Assembly: GCF_900156545.1 (NCBI RefSeq) | Contig: NZ_FTNW01000007.1 | Location: 186,001-250,000 of the forward strand | DNA length: 64,000 nt | Reading direction: 5' to 3' | Source of the DNA: Aquipseudomonas alcaligenes | GTDB taxonomy: Bacteria; Pseudomonadota; Gammaproteobacteria; Pseudomonadales; Pseudomonadaceae | Part shown: in pieces, positions 36,534-46,485 of the stretch | How positions within the stretch are numbered: the first letter of the stretch is position 1 | How the letters are laid out: the number at the start of each line of letters is the position of its first letter | Position numbers and translations under genes: made by a program | The notes under the pieces: generated by a model | The model's input: the letters and a program-made list of their open reading frames with translations, nothing else | What the model was told of the DNA's origin: nothing | Databases searched by the model: none

Positions 36534-37619
36534 TCAGCGCTGGCGGTGCCAGGCGCGGGCGCCGATCACCGCCAGCGTGATGGCTGTCAGCGGCAGCACG
36601 AAGGTCAGCATGGCGTGCTGGAAGGCGCCGAGCCAGGGCGCGCCGCTGCTGTTGAAGATCAGGTAGGTGGTATAGAGGGCGTAGTAGCCGACGAACAGGG
36701 CACCTTCCCAGCGGTTGATCGAGTAGCCGTTGAAGAAGATCGGCAGGCAGGCGATGGCCACCGCGATCATCACCGGGAAGTCGAAGGCCAGGGCGTTGGC
36801 TGCCACCGGGATGGCACTCGGAGCGACCAGCGAGGCCAGCCCGAGCACGCAGAGCAGGTTGAAGATGTTGCTGCCGACGATGTTGCCCACGGCGATATCG
36901 CGCTCGCCCTTGATGGCGGCCATCACCGAGGTGGCCAGTTCCGGCAGCGAGGTGCCCACCGCGACCACGGTCAGGCCGATCACCAGCTCCGACATGCCCA
37001 GGGCGCGGGCCAGTTGCACGGCGCCTTCGACCAGGAAGTTGGCGCCGCCGACCAGCAGAGCCAGGCCAACGATCACCAGTGCCGCGTTGATGGCCCAGGC
37101 GTAAGGCTTGGGTGCTTCGTGCAGACCGTACTCATCCTCGAACTCGTCGCCCGCCTCGGCCTTTTTCTCGCGGCGGCTGCTGATGATCAGGAACGCCGTG
37201 TAGGTGAGCACGCCGGCAAACAATAGGGCGCCGTCCAGGCGGCTCAGGCTGCCGTCCCAGGCCAGCGCATAGGTCACCAGGCTGGCGCCGATCATGATTG
37301 GCACGTCGAGGCGGATCAGCTGGCGCGACACCAGCAGCGGCGCGACCAGGGCGGTGACGCCGAGGATCAGCAGGACGTTGGCGATATTGCTGCCGACCAC
37401 ATTGCCGATGGCCAGGTCACCGCTGCCGTCGAGGGCGGCCTGCACGCTCACGGCCGTCTCCGGCGCGCTGGTGCCGAAGGCCACCACGGTAAGGCCGATG
37501 ATCAGCGGCGGGATGCCGAACTGGGCGGCCAGCCGGGCGGCGCCACGTACCAGCACCTCGGCGCCGGCCACCAGCAGCACCAGGCCGGCGATGAGATATA
37601 CGAACGTCATCAGGGTCAT
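36534..37619 (-). CDS. Calcium/cation antiporter (CaCA family, YrbG-like)
   Basis: 361 residues with the ten- to eleven-span duplicated architecture of K+-independent Na+/Ca2+ exchangers. The alpha-1 repeat VVAFGTSAPETAVS with GNVVGSNIANVLLILG and the alpha-2 repeat VVAVGTSLPELATSV with GNIVGSNIFNLLCVLG are both intact, with the ion-binding Glu and Ser/Asn residues. A long cytoplasmic loop (residues about 150-175) separates them. I chose ATG 37619 because AAGGAG lies 6 bases upstream; an ATG at 37637 also exists in frame. It starts upstream of the PcaC-like gene. Confidence 0.9.
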   Translation of the reverse strand: MTLMTFVYLIAGLVLLVAGAEVLVRGAARLAAQFGIPPLIIGLTVVAFGTSAPETAVSVQAALDGSGDLAIGNVVGSNIANVLLILGVTALVAPLLVSRQLIRLDVPIMIGASLVTYALAWDGSLSRLDGALLFAGVLTYTAFLIISSRREKKAEAGDEFEDEYGLHEAPKPYAWAINAALVIVGLALLVGGANFLVEGAVQLARALGMSELVIGLTVVAVGTSLPELATSVMAAIKGERDIAVGNIVGSNIFNLLCVLGLASLVAPSAIPVAANALAFDFPVMIAVAIACLPIFFNGYSINRWEGALFVGYYALYTTYLIFNSSGAPWLGAFQHAMLTFVLPLTAITLAVIGARAWHRQR

Positions 37620-37698
37620 GTCGAGCTCCTTGCGCAAAATCGCCAGAGCATAGCCAACTGCGGGTCTTGCGTGCAGCCCCTGAGTGTTGCGTCTTGCT

Positions 37699-38151
37699 TC
37701 AGTCGTCCAGGTTTTCGACGCGTACCGTTGCTACGCCGGCGCGTAGCATGTCCAACTGGCGTGCAGCCGCCTGCGACAGGTCGATCAGGCGGCCACGACC
37801 GTGCGGGCCGCGGTCGGTGATACGCACCACCACTGAACGCTCGTTGCTCAGGTTGGTGACTCTTACCTGGGTGCCGAATGGCAGTTCGCGGTGCGCGGCG
37901 GTGAGCGCATTGTTGTTCAGGCGCTCGCCGCTGGCGGTGCGCCGGCCATGGTGGCGCGAAGCATAGTAGGAGGCCTTGCCCTGGGCTTGGTAGCTGGGCT
38001 CGGGGCGGGGCTTGGCGGGTGGTGTTGGTGCCTTGGCCACTGGTGCAGGCTGTGGCGCCGGGGTAGGCGTCTCGGGCTGGCGCTCAAGTGGCTGGCTGGC
38101 GCAGCCGGCCAGCAACAGGAGAGGCAGGATGAAAGTCGCGATCTTGTGCAT
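37699..38151 (-). CDS. RlpA-like lipoprotein (septal ring lytic transglycosylase family)
   Basis: 150 residues. The lipobox LLAGC (Cys16) marks a lipoprotein. A Pro-rich linker (residues about 24-52) is followed by the double-psi beta-barrel: [42 protein letters not shown] and [20 protein letters not shown], with the conserved Asp-Arg-Gly-Pro motif. RlpA proteins cleave naked glycan strands at the septum or elsewhere. There is no SPOR domain, so this is a short member, distinct from full-length RlpA. It lies 47 bases downstream of gatB on the same strand; a hairpin terminator fills most of the gap. Confidence 0.87.
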   Translation of the reverse strand: MHKIATFILPLLLLAGCASQPLERQPETPTPAPQPAPVAKAPTPPAKPRPEPSYQAQGKASYYASRHHGRRTASGERLNNNALTAAHRELPFGTQVRVTNLSNERSVVVRITDRGPHGRGRLIDLSQAAARQLDMLRAGVATVRVENLDD

Positions 38152-38162
38152 GGCGGCTCCCG

Positions 38163-38192
38163 GAGAAAGGAACGCCGGGTTGCCCCGGCGTT
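38163..38192 (-). terminator. Probable intrinsic terminator between gatB and the RlpA-like gene
   Basis: A perfect 9-bp stem AACGCCGGG/CCCGGCGTT with a GCAA (GNRA) tetraloop on the transcript, followed by CCTTTCTCC. It begins 7 bases after the gatB stop. Confidence 0.6.
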
Positions 38193-38198
38193 GCGCTC

Positions 38199-39644
38199 TT
38201 AGTTTTCGAGCTTCTTCTTCAGCAGCTCGTTGACCTGACCGGGGTTGGCCTTGCCTTTGGCGGCCTTCATCGCTTGGCCGACGAAGAAGCCGAACATCTT
38301 GCCGCGCTTGGCCTCGTCGGCGGCGCGGTATTGCTCGACCTGCTCGGCATTGGCGGCGAGTACTTCATCGAGCAGCTTCTCGACGGCGCCGCTGTCGGTG
38401 TTCTGCACCAGATCCTTGGCCTTGATGATCTCGTCCGGCGTGCCCTCACCTTCAGCCATGGCGGCGAATACGGTCTTCGCGGCCTTACCGTTGATGGTGC
38501 CATCCTTCAGCCGCAGGATCATCTCGCCCAGGTGCTGTGCAGAGACCGGCGACTGCTCGATCTCCAGGTTGTCCTTGTTCAGCAGGCTGGACAGCTCGCC
38601 CATCACCCAGTTGGCGGCCAGCTTGGCATCGCCGCAGACCTTGGCCACCTGCTCGAAATACTCGGCCATCTCGCGGCTGGCGGACAGCACGCTGGCGTCG
38701 TAGGCCGACAGCCCGTACTGGCTCTGGAAGCGCTCGCGCTTCTGGTTCGGCAGCTCCGGCAGGGCAGCGCGCACCTCGTCGAGGAAGCTCTGCTCGATCA
38801 CCACCGGCAGCAGGTCGGGGCAGGGGAAGTAACGGTAGTCGTTGGCTTCTTCCTTGCCACGCATGGAGCGGGTCTCGTCCTTGTTCGGGTCGTACAGGCG
38901 GGTCTCCTGCACCACCTTGCCGCCGTCCTCGATCAGCTCGATCTGGCGCTGAATCTCGTGGTTGATCGCCTTCTCGATGAAACGGAAGGAGTTGACGTTC
39001 TTGATCTCGGCGCGGGTGCCGAAGGCTTCCTGGCCTTTCGGGCGCACGGACACGTTGCAGTCGCAGCGCAGCGAACCCTCGGCCATGTTGCCGTCGCATA
39101 TGCCCAGATAACGCACCAGGGCGTGGATGGCCTTCACATAGGCCACCGCTTCCTTGGCCGAACGGATATCCGGCTCGGAGACGATTTCCAGCAGCGGCGT
39201 GCCGGCGCGGTTGAGATCGATGCCGCTCATGCCGTGGAAGTCTTCGTGCAGGCTCTTGCCGGCGTCTTCTTCCAGGTGCGCGCGGGTGATGCCGATGCGC
39301 TTGACGGTGCCGTCTTCCAGGGTGATGTCCAGATGCCCTTTACCGACGATGGGGTGGTCCATCTGGCTGGTCTGGTAGCCCTTGGGCAGGTCCGGGTAGA
39401 AGTAGTTCTTGCGCGCGAAGACGTTGGTCGGCGCGATCTCGGCGTCGATGGCCAGGCCAAACTTGCAGGCCATGCGCACGGCCTCGGCATTCAGCACCGG
39501 CAGGGTGCCGGGCATGCCCAGATCGATCAGGCTGGCCTGGGTGTTGGGCTCGGCGCCGAAGGTGGTGGCGCTGCCGGAGAAGATCTTCGATTGGGTGCTG
39601 AGCTGAGCGTGGATCTCAAGCCCGATCACGGTTTCCCATTGCAT
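38199..39644 (-). CDS. gatB: Asp-tRNA(Asn)/Glu-tRNA(Gln) amidotransferase subunit B
   Basis: 481 residues, the standard length. Starts [20 protein letters not shown], then [17 protein letters not shown] and [31 protein letters not shown] and [15 protein letters not shown]. The C-terminal YqeY-like helical tail ends [13 protein letters not shown]. GatB binds tRNA and activates the mischarged Glu or Asp; GatA supplies ammonia. It follows gatA by 123 bases that contain a degenerate REP-like element, so it may be less tightly coupled than gatC-gatA. Confidence 0.97.
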   Translation of the reverse strand: MQWETVIGLEIHAQLSTQSKIFSGSATTFGAEPNTQASLIDLGMPGTLPVLNAEAVRMACKFGLAIDAEIAPTNVFARKNYFYPDLPKGYQTSQMDHPIVGKGHLDITLEDGTVKRIGITRAHLEEDAGKSLHEDFHGMSGIDLNRAGTPLLEIVSEPDIRSAKEAVAYVKAIHALVRYLGICDGNMAEGSLRCDCNVSVRPKGQEAFGTRAEIKNVNSFRFIEKAINHEIQRQIELIEDGGKVVQETRLYDPNKDETRSMRGKEEANDYRYFPCPDLLPVVIEQSFLDEVRAALPELPNQKRERFQSQYGLSAYDASVLSASREMAEYFEQVAKVCGDAKLAANWVMGELSSLLNKDNLEIEQSPVSAQHLGEMILRLKDGTINGKAAKTVFAAMAEGEGTPDEIIKAKDLVQNTDSGAVEKLLDEVLAANAEQVEQYRAADEAKRGKMFGFFVGQAMKAAKGKANPGQVNELLKKKLEN

Positions 39645-39675
39645 CTTGAATGTCCCTCAAATCTGTTGCGGGCTG

Positions 39676-39759
39676 CCCCCTGTCCCGCTGGCGGGAGAGG
39701 GTTGGGGAGAGATGCGCGCCCTCTCCCCTGGCCCCTTTCCCATGAATGGGAGAGGGGAG
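39676..39759. repeat. REP-like element, degenerate copy 3 (between gatA and gatB)
   Basis: CCCCCTGTCCCGCTGGCGGGAGAGGGTTGGGGAG on the left (39676-39709, imperfect) and CCCCTTTCCCATGAATGGGAGAGGGGAGG on the right (near 39731-39759). The arms match the two hairpin types of the copies at 6281 and 18401, but the inner spacer is shorter and mutated. Confidence 0.65.
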
Positions 39760-39767
39760 GGTATGTC

Positions 39768-41219
39768 TTAGAATCCGGCAGGTGCCTGTTTGTGCCAGTC
39801 AGTCACCTGCTGGTACTGATGCGCGACGTTGAGCAGGCGGGCTTCCTGGAAGTAGTTGCCGAGCAGCTGCACGCCGACCGGCAGGCCGTCGACGAAGCCG
39901 GCGGGCATGGACAGGCCCGGGATGCCGGCGAGGTTGGCGGTGATGGTGTAGATGTCTTCCAGATAGGCGGAGACCGGGTCGGCGCTCTTCTCGCCGAGCT
40001 TCCAGGCCGGGTTCGGCGTGGTCGGGCCGAGGATCACATCGACTTCCGCGAAGGCGCTGACGAAGTCGTTCTTGATCAGCCGGCGGATCTGCTGGGCCTT
40101 GATGTAGTAGGCGTCGTAGTAACCGGCGGACAGGGCGTAGGTGCCGACCATGATGCGTCGCTTCACTTCCGCGCCGAAGCCTTCGCCGCGCGAGCGCTTG
40201 TACAGGTCTTCGAGGTTGACCGGGTTCTCGCAGCGGTAGCCGAAGCGTACGCCGTCGAAGCGCGACAGGTTGGAGCTGGCTTCCGCCGGGGCGATCACGT
40301 AGTAGGCGGGAATCGCATGCTGCATGTTCGGCAGAGAGATGTCCTTGACGGTGGCGCCGAGCTTCTTCAGCTCCTCGACCACGGCCATGACCTTCTCGCC
40401 GATGCGGGCATCGAGCCCGGCACCGAAGTATTCGCGCGGCAGGCCGATGCGCAGGCCGGACAGCGGCTGGCTCAATGCGGCCAGGTAGTCATCGATCGGC
40501 TGGTCGACGCTGGTCGAGTCCTTCGGATCGAAGCCGGCCATGGCGCCCAGCAGCAGGGCGCAGTCCTCGGCGGTGCGGGCCAGCGGGCCGCCCTGATCGA
40601 GGCTGGAGGCGTAGGCGATCATGCCCCAGCGCGAGACCCGGCCGTAGGTGGGCTTGATGCCGGTGAGGTTGGTCAGCGCGGCCGGCTGGCGGATCGAACC
40701 GCCGGTGTCGGTGCCGGTCGCCGCCGGCAACAGACGCGCGGCCACGGCGGCAGCCGAGCCGCCGGATGAGCCGCCCGGTACGCGGGTCAGGTCCCAGGGG
40801 TTCTTCACCGGGCCGTAGTGGCTGGATTCGTTGGCCGAACCCATGGCGAATTCGTCCATGTTCAGCTTGCCCAGGGTGACCGTGCCGGCGGCAGCCAGCT
40901 TCTCGACCACGGTGGCGTTGTAGGGCGCCTTGAAGCCGGTGAGGATCTTCGAGCCGCAGCTGGTCAGCACGTTCTGGGTGCAGAACAGGTCCTTGTGGGC
41001 GATCGGCGCGCCGAGCAGGGCGCTCTCTTCGCCACCGGCACGGCGGGCGTCGGCGGCCTTGGCCTGTTCCCGCGCCAGATCGGCGGTCACGGTGATGAAG
41101 CTGTTCAGTTGCGGGTCGAGCTGGGCGATGCGCGCCAGCAGGGCGTCGGTCAGCTCGGCGGAGGAGAAGGTCTTGTCCTTCAGGCCGCGGGCGATCTCGG
41201 CCAGGGTCAGTTGATGCAT
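39768..41219 (-). CDS. gatA: Asp-tRNA(Asn)/Glu-tRNA(Gln) amidotransferase subunit A
   Basis: 483 residues. Amidase-signature enzyme: the Ser-cisSer-Lys triad is seen as Lys in [10 protein letters not shown] and the serines in [16 protein letters not shown] and [14 protein letters not shown]. The ending [24 protein letters not shown] is typical. Hydrolyses glutamine to supply ammonia to GatB. Starts 16 bases after the gatC stop, with AAAGG upstream of the ATG. Confidence 0.97.
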   Translation of the reverse strand: MHQLTLAEIARGLKDKTFSSAELTDALLARIAQLDPQLNSFITVTADLAREQAKAADARRAGGEESALLGAPIAHKDLFCTQNVLTSCGSKILTGFKAPYNATVVEKLAAAGTVTLGKLNMDEFAMGSANESSHYGPVKNPWDLTRVPGGSSGGSAAAVAARLLPAATGTDTGGSIRQPAALTNLTGIKPTYGRVSRWGMIAYASSLDQGGPLARTAEDCALLLGAMAGFDPKDSTSVDQPIDDYLAALSQPLSGLRIGLPREYFGAGLDARIGEKVMAVVEELKKLGATVKDISLPNMQHAIPAYYVIAPAEASSNLSRFDGVRFGYRCENPVNLEDLYKRSRGEGFGAEVKRRIMVGTYALSAGYYDAYYIKAQQIRRLIKNDFVSAFAEVDVILGPTTPNPAWKLGEKSADPVSAYLEDIYTITANLAGIPGLSMPAGFVDGLPVGVQLLGNYFQEARLLNVAHQYQQVTDWHKQAPAGF

Positions 41220-41235
41220 GGGGAACCCTTTCCTT

Positions 41236-41523
41236 TTATTCGATGACTTTCGGCACGAGGAACAGGCCGTTTTCCACGGCCGGGGCGACGGCCTGGTAGG
41301 CGTCGCGCTGGTTCTGCTCGGTCACGGTGTCGGCGCGCAGGCGCTGGGTGGCTTCCAGCGGATGGGCCAGGGGCTCGATGCCGGTGGTGTCGACGGCCTG
41401 CATGGCGTCGATCAGGCCGAGGATGTTGTTGAGGGTGGCGGTGGTTTGCGGAATTTCGCTCTCGGTCAGGCCCAGGCGGGCCAGATGGGCGATTTTTTCC
41501 ACGTCGGAGCGTTCGAGCGCCAT
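41236..41523 (-). CDS. gatC: Asp-tRNA(Asn)/Glu-tRNA(Gln) amidotransferase subunit C
   Basis: 95 residues. GatC pattern: [18 protein letters not shown] at the start and [23 protein letters not shown] in the middle. It wraps around GatA and GatB and stabilises the complex. First gene of gatCAB, divergent from mreB with 197 bases between the starts, an arrangement seen widely in Pseudomonas. Confidence 0.96.
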   Translation of the reverse strand: MALERSDVEKIAHLARLGLTESEIPQTTATLNNILGLIDAMQAVDTTGIEPLAHPLEATQRLRADTVTEQNQRDAYQAVAPAVENGLFLVPKVIE

Positions 41524-41708
41524 CGTGAGTCTCCAGAAAAACGGGCGGGGAACGGATGCCGCGCGGGGCGGTCAAAGGCCGCGAATTGTGGGCCATCGGG
41601 CCCGGAAAAGCAGGCAATTTAGCATATCTGGCGCCTTGCCCAAAGGGCGGCTCGTTGATAGAGTTTGCCGCACTTTTTTACCCAGCGTTTTCATCGCGCT
41701 CTGTCTAG

Positions 41709-42758
<1,050 letters not shown>

Positions 42759-42778
42759 TCCCCCCAGGGGTGACCCGA

Positions 42779-42811
42779 AGCCGGAAGCTGGTCCTTCCGG
42801 CTTTGTGTTTT
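42779..42811 (+). terminator. Intrinsic terminator or attenuator between mreB and mreC
   Basis: 8-bp stem AGCCGGAA/TTCCGGCT with an 8-base loop, followed by TTGTGTTTT. It starts 20 bases after the mreB stop and its T-run overlaps the only canonical start codon (GTG 42805) of the mreC frame. Confidence 0.75.
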
Positions 42812-43818
42812 CTAGCCGTCAGTCGAGGGTAGCCATCATCAAACCGTTATTCGCCAAGGGCCCGTCGCTGGGCGTACGACTGCTGGTGCTGGTCGTGCTG
42901 TCGGCCGTGCTGATGGTGGTGGATGCGCGCTTCGAGGTGCTGCAGCCGCTGCGCTCGCAGCTCGGCCTGATCGTCGAACCGACCTACCGCGTGGCTCGCC
43001 TGCCGATGACGCTGTGGGAGGAGGCGACCCAGCAGATCGCCAGCCGCAGCGAGCTGGTGGCGGAGAACGAGAAACTCAAGGCCGAAGCGCTGCTGATGCA
43101 GGGCCGCCTGCAGAAGCTGGCCACCCTCACCGAGCAGAATGTGCGCCTGCGCGAGCTGCTCAATTCCGCCGCGCTGGTGGAGGAAAAGGTGCTGGTCACC
43201 GAGCTGATCGGTGTCGACCCCAACCCCTTCACTCACCGCATCCTGATCGACAAGGGCGAGAAGGATGGTGTGTTCCTTGGTCAGCCGGTGCTCGATGCCC
43301 GCGGCCTGATGGGCCAGGTGGTCGAGGTCATGCCCTACACCGCACGGGTGTTGCTGCTCACCGATACCAACCACAGCATTCCTGTGCAGGACAATCGCAA
43401 CGGTCTGCGTGCCATTGCCGTCGGTACTGGCAATCCGGAGCGCCTGGAGCTGCGCCATGTGGCCGATACCGCAGATATCAAGGAAGGCGATCTGCTGGTC
43501 AGCTCCGGCATGGGCCAGCGCTTCCCGGCCGGTTACCCGGTGGCCACGGTCAGTGAGGTGATTCACGACTCCGGCCAGCCGTTCGCCATCGTCCGGGCCG
43601 TGCCCACCGCGGCGCTCAATCGCAGCCGTTACATGCTGCTGGTGTTTACCGACGGCCGCACGGCTGAAGAGCGCGCCACCGAGGCCGCCGAGGCCCAGGA
43701 AGCTGCCGACCGCAAAGCCGAAGCTGCCGCCGGGCAGCCTCCGGGGGCGTCGCCCGCAGCCGTGCCAGCGCCAGCAACACCGGCCGCTCCGGCGGCTCCA
43801 GCCGCAGGGGGGCAGTGA
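42805..43818 (+). CDS. mreC: Rod-shape-determining protein MreC
   Basis: About 327-337 residues. A short cytoplasmic start (KPLFAKGPSLGVR) precedes one membrane span (LLVLVVLSAVLMVV), then a coiled-coil (ENEKLKAEALLMQGRLQKLATLTEQN) and the periplasmic beta-domains with DPNPFTHRILIDKGEKDGVF and GRVVEV-like strands. The C-terminus is an Ala/Pro-rich tail (residues about 300-337) that is probably disordered. Start choice is unclear: GTG 42805 lies in the terminator T-run and has no ribosome-binding site. GAGGG at 42825-42829 would place an ATC start at 42835 or 42838 at ideal spacing, giving MIKPLF or MKPLF as in other Pseudomonas MreC proteins. Confidence 0.93.
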   Translation: MFSSRQSRVAIIKPLFAKGPSLGVRLLVLVVLSAVLMVVDARFEVLQPLRSQLGLIVEPTYRVARLPMTLWEEATQQIASRSELVAENEKLKAEALLMQGRLQKLATLTEQNVRLRELLNSAALVEEKVLVTELIGVDPNPFTHRILIDKGEKDGVFLGQPVLDARGLMGQVVEVMPYTARVLLLTDTNHSIPVQDNRNGLRAIAVGTGNPERLELRHVADTADIKEGDLLVSSGMGQRFPAGYPVATVSEVIHDSGQPFAIVRAVPTAALNRSRYMLLVFTDGRTAEERATEAAEAQEAADRKAEAAAGQPPGASPAAVPAPATPAAPAAPAAGGQ

Positions 43819-44327
43819 TGGTCCAGGTCAAATCGCGCAATTCCTGGGTACTCTGGTCCACTCTGCTGCTGGCGCTGCTGTTCAGCGTGGCGCCTATTCC
43901 GTTCAGCGAGCATCCGCAGCTGCGTTTCCTTGAGCTGGGTCGGCCGCTGTGGCTGGCCCTGTTCCTGTCCTACTGGGTGCTGGTCCTGCCGCATCGGGTG
44001 GGCATGCTCACTGCCTGGTGCCTGGGGCTGGTGTTGGACGTGCTCAATGGTACGTTGTTGGGGCAGAACGCCCTGATCCTCACCCTGATCGTCTTCCTGG
44101 TGCTGTCGTTACAGCGGCGCCTGCAGATGTTCCCCACCTGGCAGCAGAGCCTGGTACTGCTGGTGGTGTTCGGTATCGCCCAGCTGGTGCAGCTGTGGCT
44201 CAACGCGCTCACCGGCAACCGTCCTCCGACCCTGGCGTTCGTCCTGCCGGCGCTGATCAGCGCCTTGCTCTGGCCCTGGGTGTTCGCCATTCTGCGGGGG
44301 CTGCAACGGCGCTTCGGAGTTTACTGA
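43818..44327 (+). CDS. mreD: Rod-shape-determining protein MreD
   Basis: 169 residues with about five membrane spans; SWVLWSTLLLALLFSVAPIPF at the start and LFLSYWVLVLPHRVGMLTAWCLGLVLDVLNGTLLGQNAL are typical MreD segments. Acts with MreBC and RodA in elongation. ATG 43818 overlaps the mreC stop (TGATG); a GTG at 43815 is also in frame. A run of G residues just before serves as the ribosome-binding site. Confidence 0.94.
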   Translation: MVQVKSRNSWVLWSTLLLALLFSVAPIPFSEHPQLRFLELGRPLWLALFLSYWVLVLPHRVGMLTAWCLGLVLDVLNGTLLGQNALILTLIVFLVLSLQRRLQMFPTWQQSLVLLVVFGIAQLVQLWLNALTGNRPPTLAFVLPALISALLWPWVFAILRGLQRRFGVY

Positions 44328-44366
44328 GGCGCCCCACCTCCCTACTCCAGACCAGGAGATGTCTGC

Positions 44367-44951
44367 ATGGCCTCGCTTCATCTGGCCTCGGGTTCCCCCC
44401 GCCGGCGCGAGCTGCTGGCGCAGATCGGTGTGCCCTTCGTCACGCTAATCGCTTCCATCGATGAAACGGCATTGCCCGGCGAGCACGCCGAGCGCTATGT
44501 AGAGCGCCTGGCGAGGGAAAAGGCGCTGGCCGGGCTGGCTACGCTCAATGACCCGGCAGGCGCCGTGGTATTGGGTGCCGATACCGCCGTGGTGCTCGAT
44601 GGGCGCATTCTGGGCAAGCCGGCCGACCAGGCCGAGTGTTTGGCCACGCTGGCCGCGCTGTCCGGGCGTGAGCATCAGGTGCTGACTGCCGTGGCGCTGG
44701 CCAGCGCACAGCGCATCGAGTCGCGGGTGGTGAGCAGTCGCGTGCGCTTCCGCCCGCTGCGTGCGGGCGAGGCCGAGGCCTACTGGGCGACTGGTGAGCC
44801 CTGCGACAAGGCCGGCAGTTATGGTATTCAGGGGTTGGCGGCGGTGTTCGTCATCCAGCTCGAAGGCAGTTACTCGGCCGTGGTCGGCCTGCCGCTGTGC
44901 GAAACCGCGCAGTTGCTGGGGGAGTTCGGGATTCCGTGCTGGCAGGCCTGA
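44367..44951 (+). CDS. maf: Maf-family nucleoside triphosphate pyrophosphatase (YhdE-type)
   Basis: 194 residues. Maf signature: [19 protein letters not shown], then [20 protein letters not shown] and the ending GGSYGIQG-like [15 protein letters not shown] with [12 protein letters not shown]. The conserved Ser-Arg-Arg-Glu and Lys-Pro residues of the active site are all present. Hydrolyses dTTP/UTP or modified nucleotides in cell-division control. AGGAG lies 9 bases before the ATG. Located between mreD and rng as in E. coli and other Gammaproteobacteria. Confidence 0.95.
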   Translation: MASLHLASGSPRRRELLAQIGVPFVTLIASIDETALPGEHAERYVERLAREKALAGLATLNDPAGAVVLGADTAVVLDGRILGKPADQAECLATLAALSGREHQVLTAVALASAQRIESRVVSSRVRFRPLRAGEAEAYWATGEPCDKAGSYGIQGLAAVFVIQLEGSYSAVVGLPLCETAQLLGEFGIPCWQA

Positions 44952-45014
44952 CCTGCCGGCCCACAACAATGAGAATGGCGGTGGCCCCAGGCCGCAGCGC
45001 GCAGAGTAGGACGC

Positions 45015-46472
45015 ATGAGCGAAGAGATCCTGATCAACATCACGCCGATGGAGTCGCGCGTGGCGGTGGTGGAAAACGGTGTGCTGCAGGAGGTGCATGT
45101 CGAGCGCACGCAGAAGCGCGGCATCGTCGGCAACATCTACAAGGGCAAGGTGGTGCGGGTGCTGCCCGGCATGCAGGCAGCCTTCGTCGACATCGGCCTG
45201 GAGCGTGCGGCCTTCATTCATGCGGCGGAAATCTCCAGCCGTGAAGGTAGCGCCGTGGAGTCCATCGGCGCCCTGGTCCACGAGGGGCAGAGCCTGGTGG
45301 TGCAGGTGACCAAGGATCCGATCGGCACCAAGGGTGCACGCCTGACCACTCACCTCTCGATCCCTTCGCGCTACCTGGTCTACATGCCGCGTACCGCGCA
45401 TGTCGGCATTTCCCTGAAGATCGAGGACGAGGCCGAGCGCGAGCGTCTCAAGCAGGTGGTGGCCGACTGCGTGGCGGCCGAGGGCATCGAGGAGGTCGGT
45501 GGCTTCATCCTGCGCACCGCTGCCGAGGGCGCCGGCAAGGACGAGATCCTGGTCGATATCCGCTACCTGCGTCGCCTGTGGGAGCAGATCGCTGCGCAGA
45601 TGAAGACCGCATCGACACCGACGGTGATCTACGAGGACCTGTCCCTGGCGCTGCGCACCCTGCGTGACCTGGTCAATCCGAAGATCGAGAAGATTCGCAT
45701 CGATTCGCGGGAAACCTTCGGCAAGATCACCCAGTTCGTCGACGAGCTGATGCCGGAAATCGCCGATCGCCTGGAGCATTACCCCGGCGAGCGGCCGATC
45801 TTCGACCTGTATGGCGTCGAAGACGAGATCCAGCGTGCCCTGGAGCGCAAGGTGCCGCTCAAGTCCGGCGGCTACCTGATCATCGACCCGGCCGAGGCGA
45901 TGACCACCATCGACGTCAACACCGGCGCTTTCGTCGGTCACCGCACCCTCGAAGAGACCATCTTCAAGACCAACCTCGAGGCGGCCACCGCCATTGCCCG
46001 CCAGCTGCGCCTGCGCAACCTGGGCGGGATCATCATCATCGACTTCATCGACATGGAAGATGAAGAACACCAGCGCCAGGTGCTGCGCACCCTGGAGAAG
46101 CAGCTGGAGCGCGACCACGCCAAGACCAACATCATCGGCATCACCGAGCTGGGCCTGGTGCAGATGACCCGCAAGCGCACCCGCGAGAGCCTCGAACAGG
46201 TACTGTGCGAGCCCTGCAGCGCCTGCCAGGGCCGTGGCAAGCTGAAGACGCCGGAAACCATCTGCTACGAAATCTTCCGCGAGATCCTCCGCGAGGCCCG
46301 CGCCTACCAGGCCGAGGGCTATCTGGTGCTGGCCGAACAGAAGGTGGTCGACCGCCTGCTGGACGAGGAGTCAGGCAACGTCGCCGACCTGGAGGCTTTC
46401 ATCGGTCGCACCATCAAGTTTCAGGTGGAAAGCATGTATTCCCAGGAGCAGTACGATGTCGTGCTGCTCTGA
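45015..46472 (+). CDS. rng: Ribonuclease G
   Basis: 485 residues. S1 domain near the start (QKRGIVGNIYKGKVVRVLPGMQAAFVDIG), then the RNase E/G core with NTGAFVGHRTLEETIFKTNLEAA and the catalytic-acid block IIIIDFIDMEDEEHQRQVL. The zinc-link Cys pair is in EPCSACQGRGKLKTPE. The short C-terminus shows that it is RNase G rather than RNase E. It processes the 16S rRNA 5' end and some mRNAs. Starts 63 bases after the maf stop. Confidence 0.97.
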   Translation: MSEEILINITPMESRVAVVENGVLQEVHVERTQKRGIVGNIYKGKVVRVLPGMQAAFVDIGLERAAFIHAAEISSREGSAVESIGALVHEGQSLVVQVTKDPIGTKGARLTTHLSIPSRYLVYMPRTAHVGISLKIEDEAERERLKQVVADCVAAEGIEEVGGFILRTAAEGAGKDEILVDIRYLRRLWEQIAAQMKTASTPTVIYEDLSLALRTLRDLVNPKIEKIRIDSRETFGKITQFVDELMPEIADRLEHYPGERPIFDLYGVEDEIQRALERKVPLKSGGYLIIDPAEAMTTIDVNTGAFVGHRTLEETIFKTNLEAATAIARQLRLRNLGGIIIIDFIDMEDEEHQRQVLRTLEKQLERDHAKTNIIGITELGLVQMTRKRTRESLEQVLCEPCSACQGRGKLKTPETICYEIFREILREARAYQAEGYLVLAEQKVVDRLLDEESGNVADLEAFIGRTIKFQVESMYSQEQYDVVLL

Positions 46473-46485
46473 GGCGCTGCGCTGA

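Noticed and set aside
38274-40769. 831-codon plus-strand frame across gatB and gatA
   Set aside because: It spans two genes and the intergenic REP-like element on the opposite strand, so it cannot be a conserved protein.
41620-41660. Sigma-54 type promoter upstream of mreB (TGGCGCCTTGCCC)
   Set aside because: The GG and GC elements are only 6 bases apart, not the 10 needed for a -24/-12 promoter.
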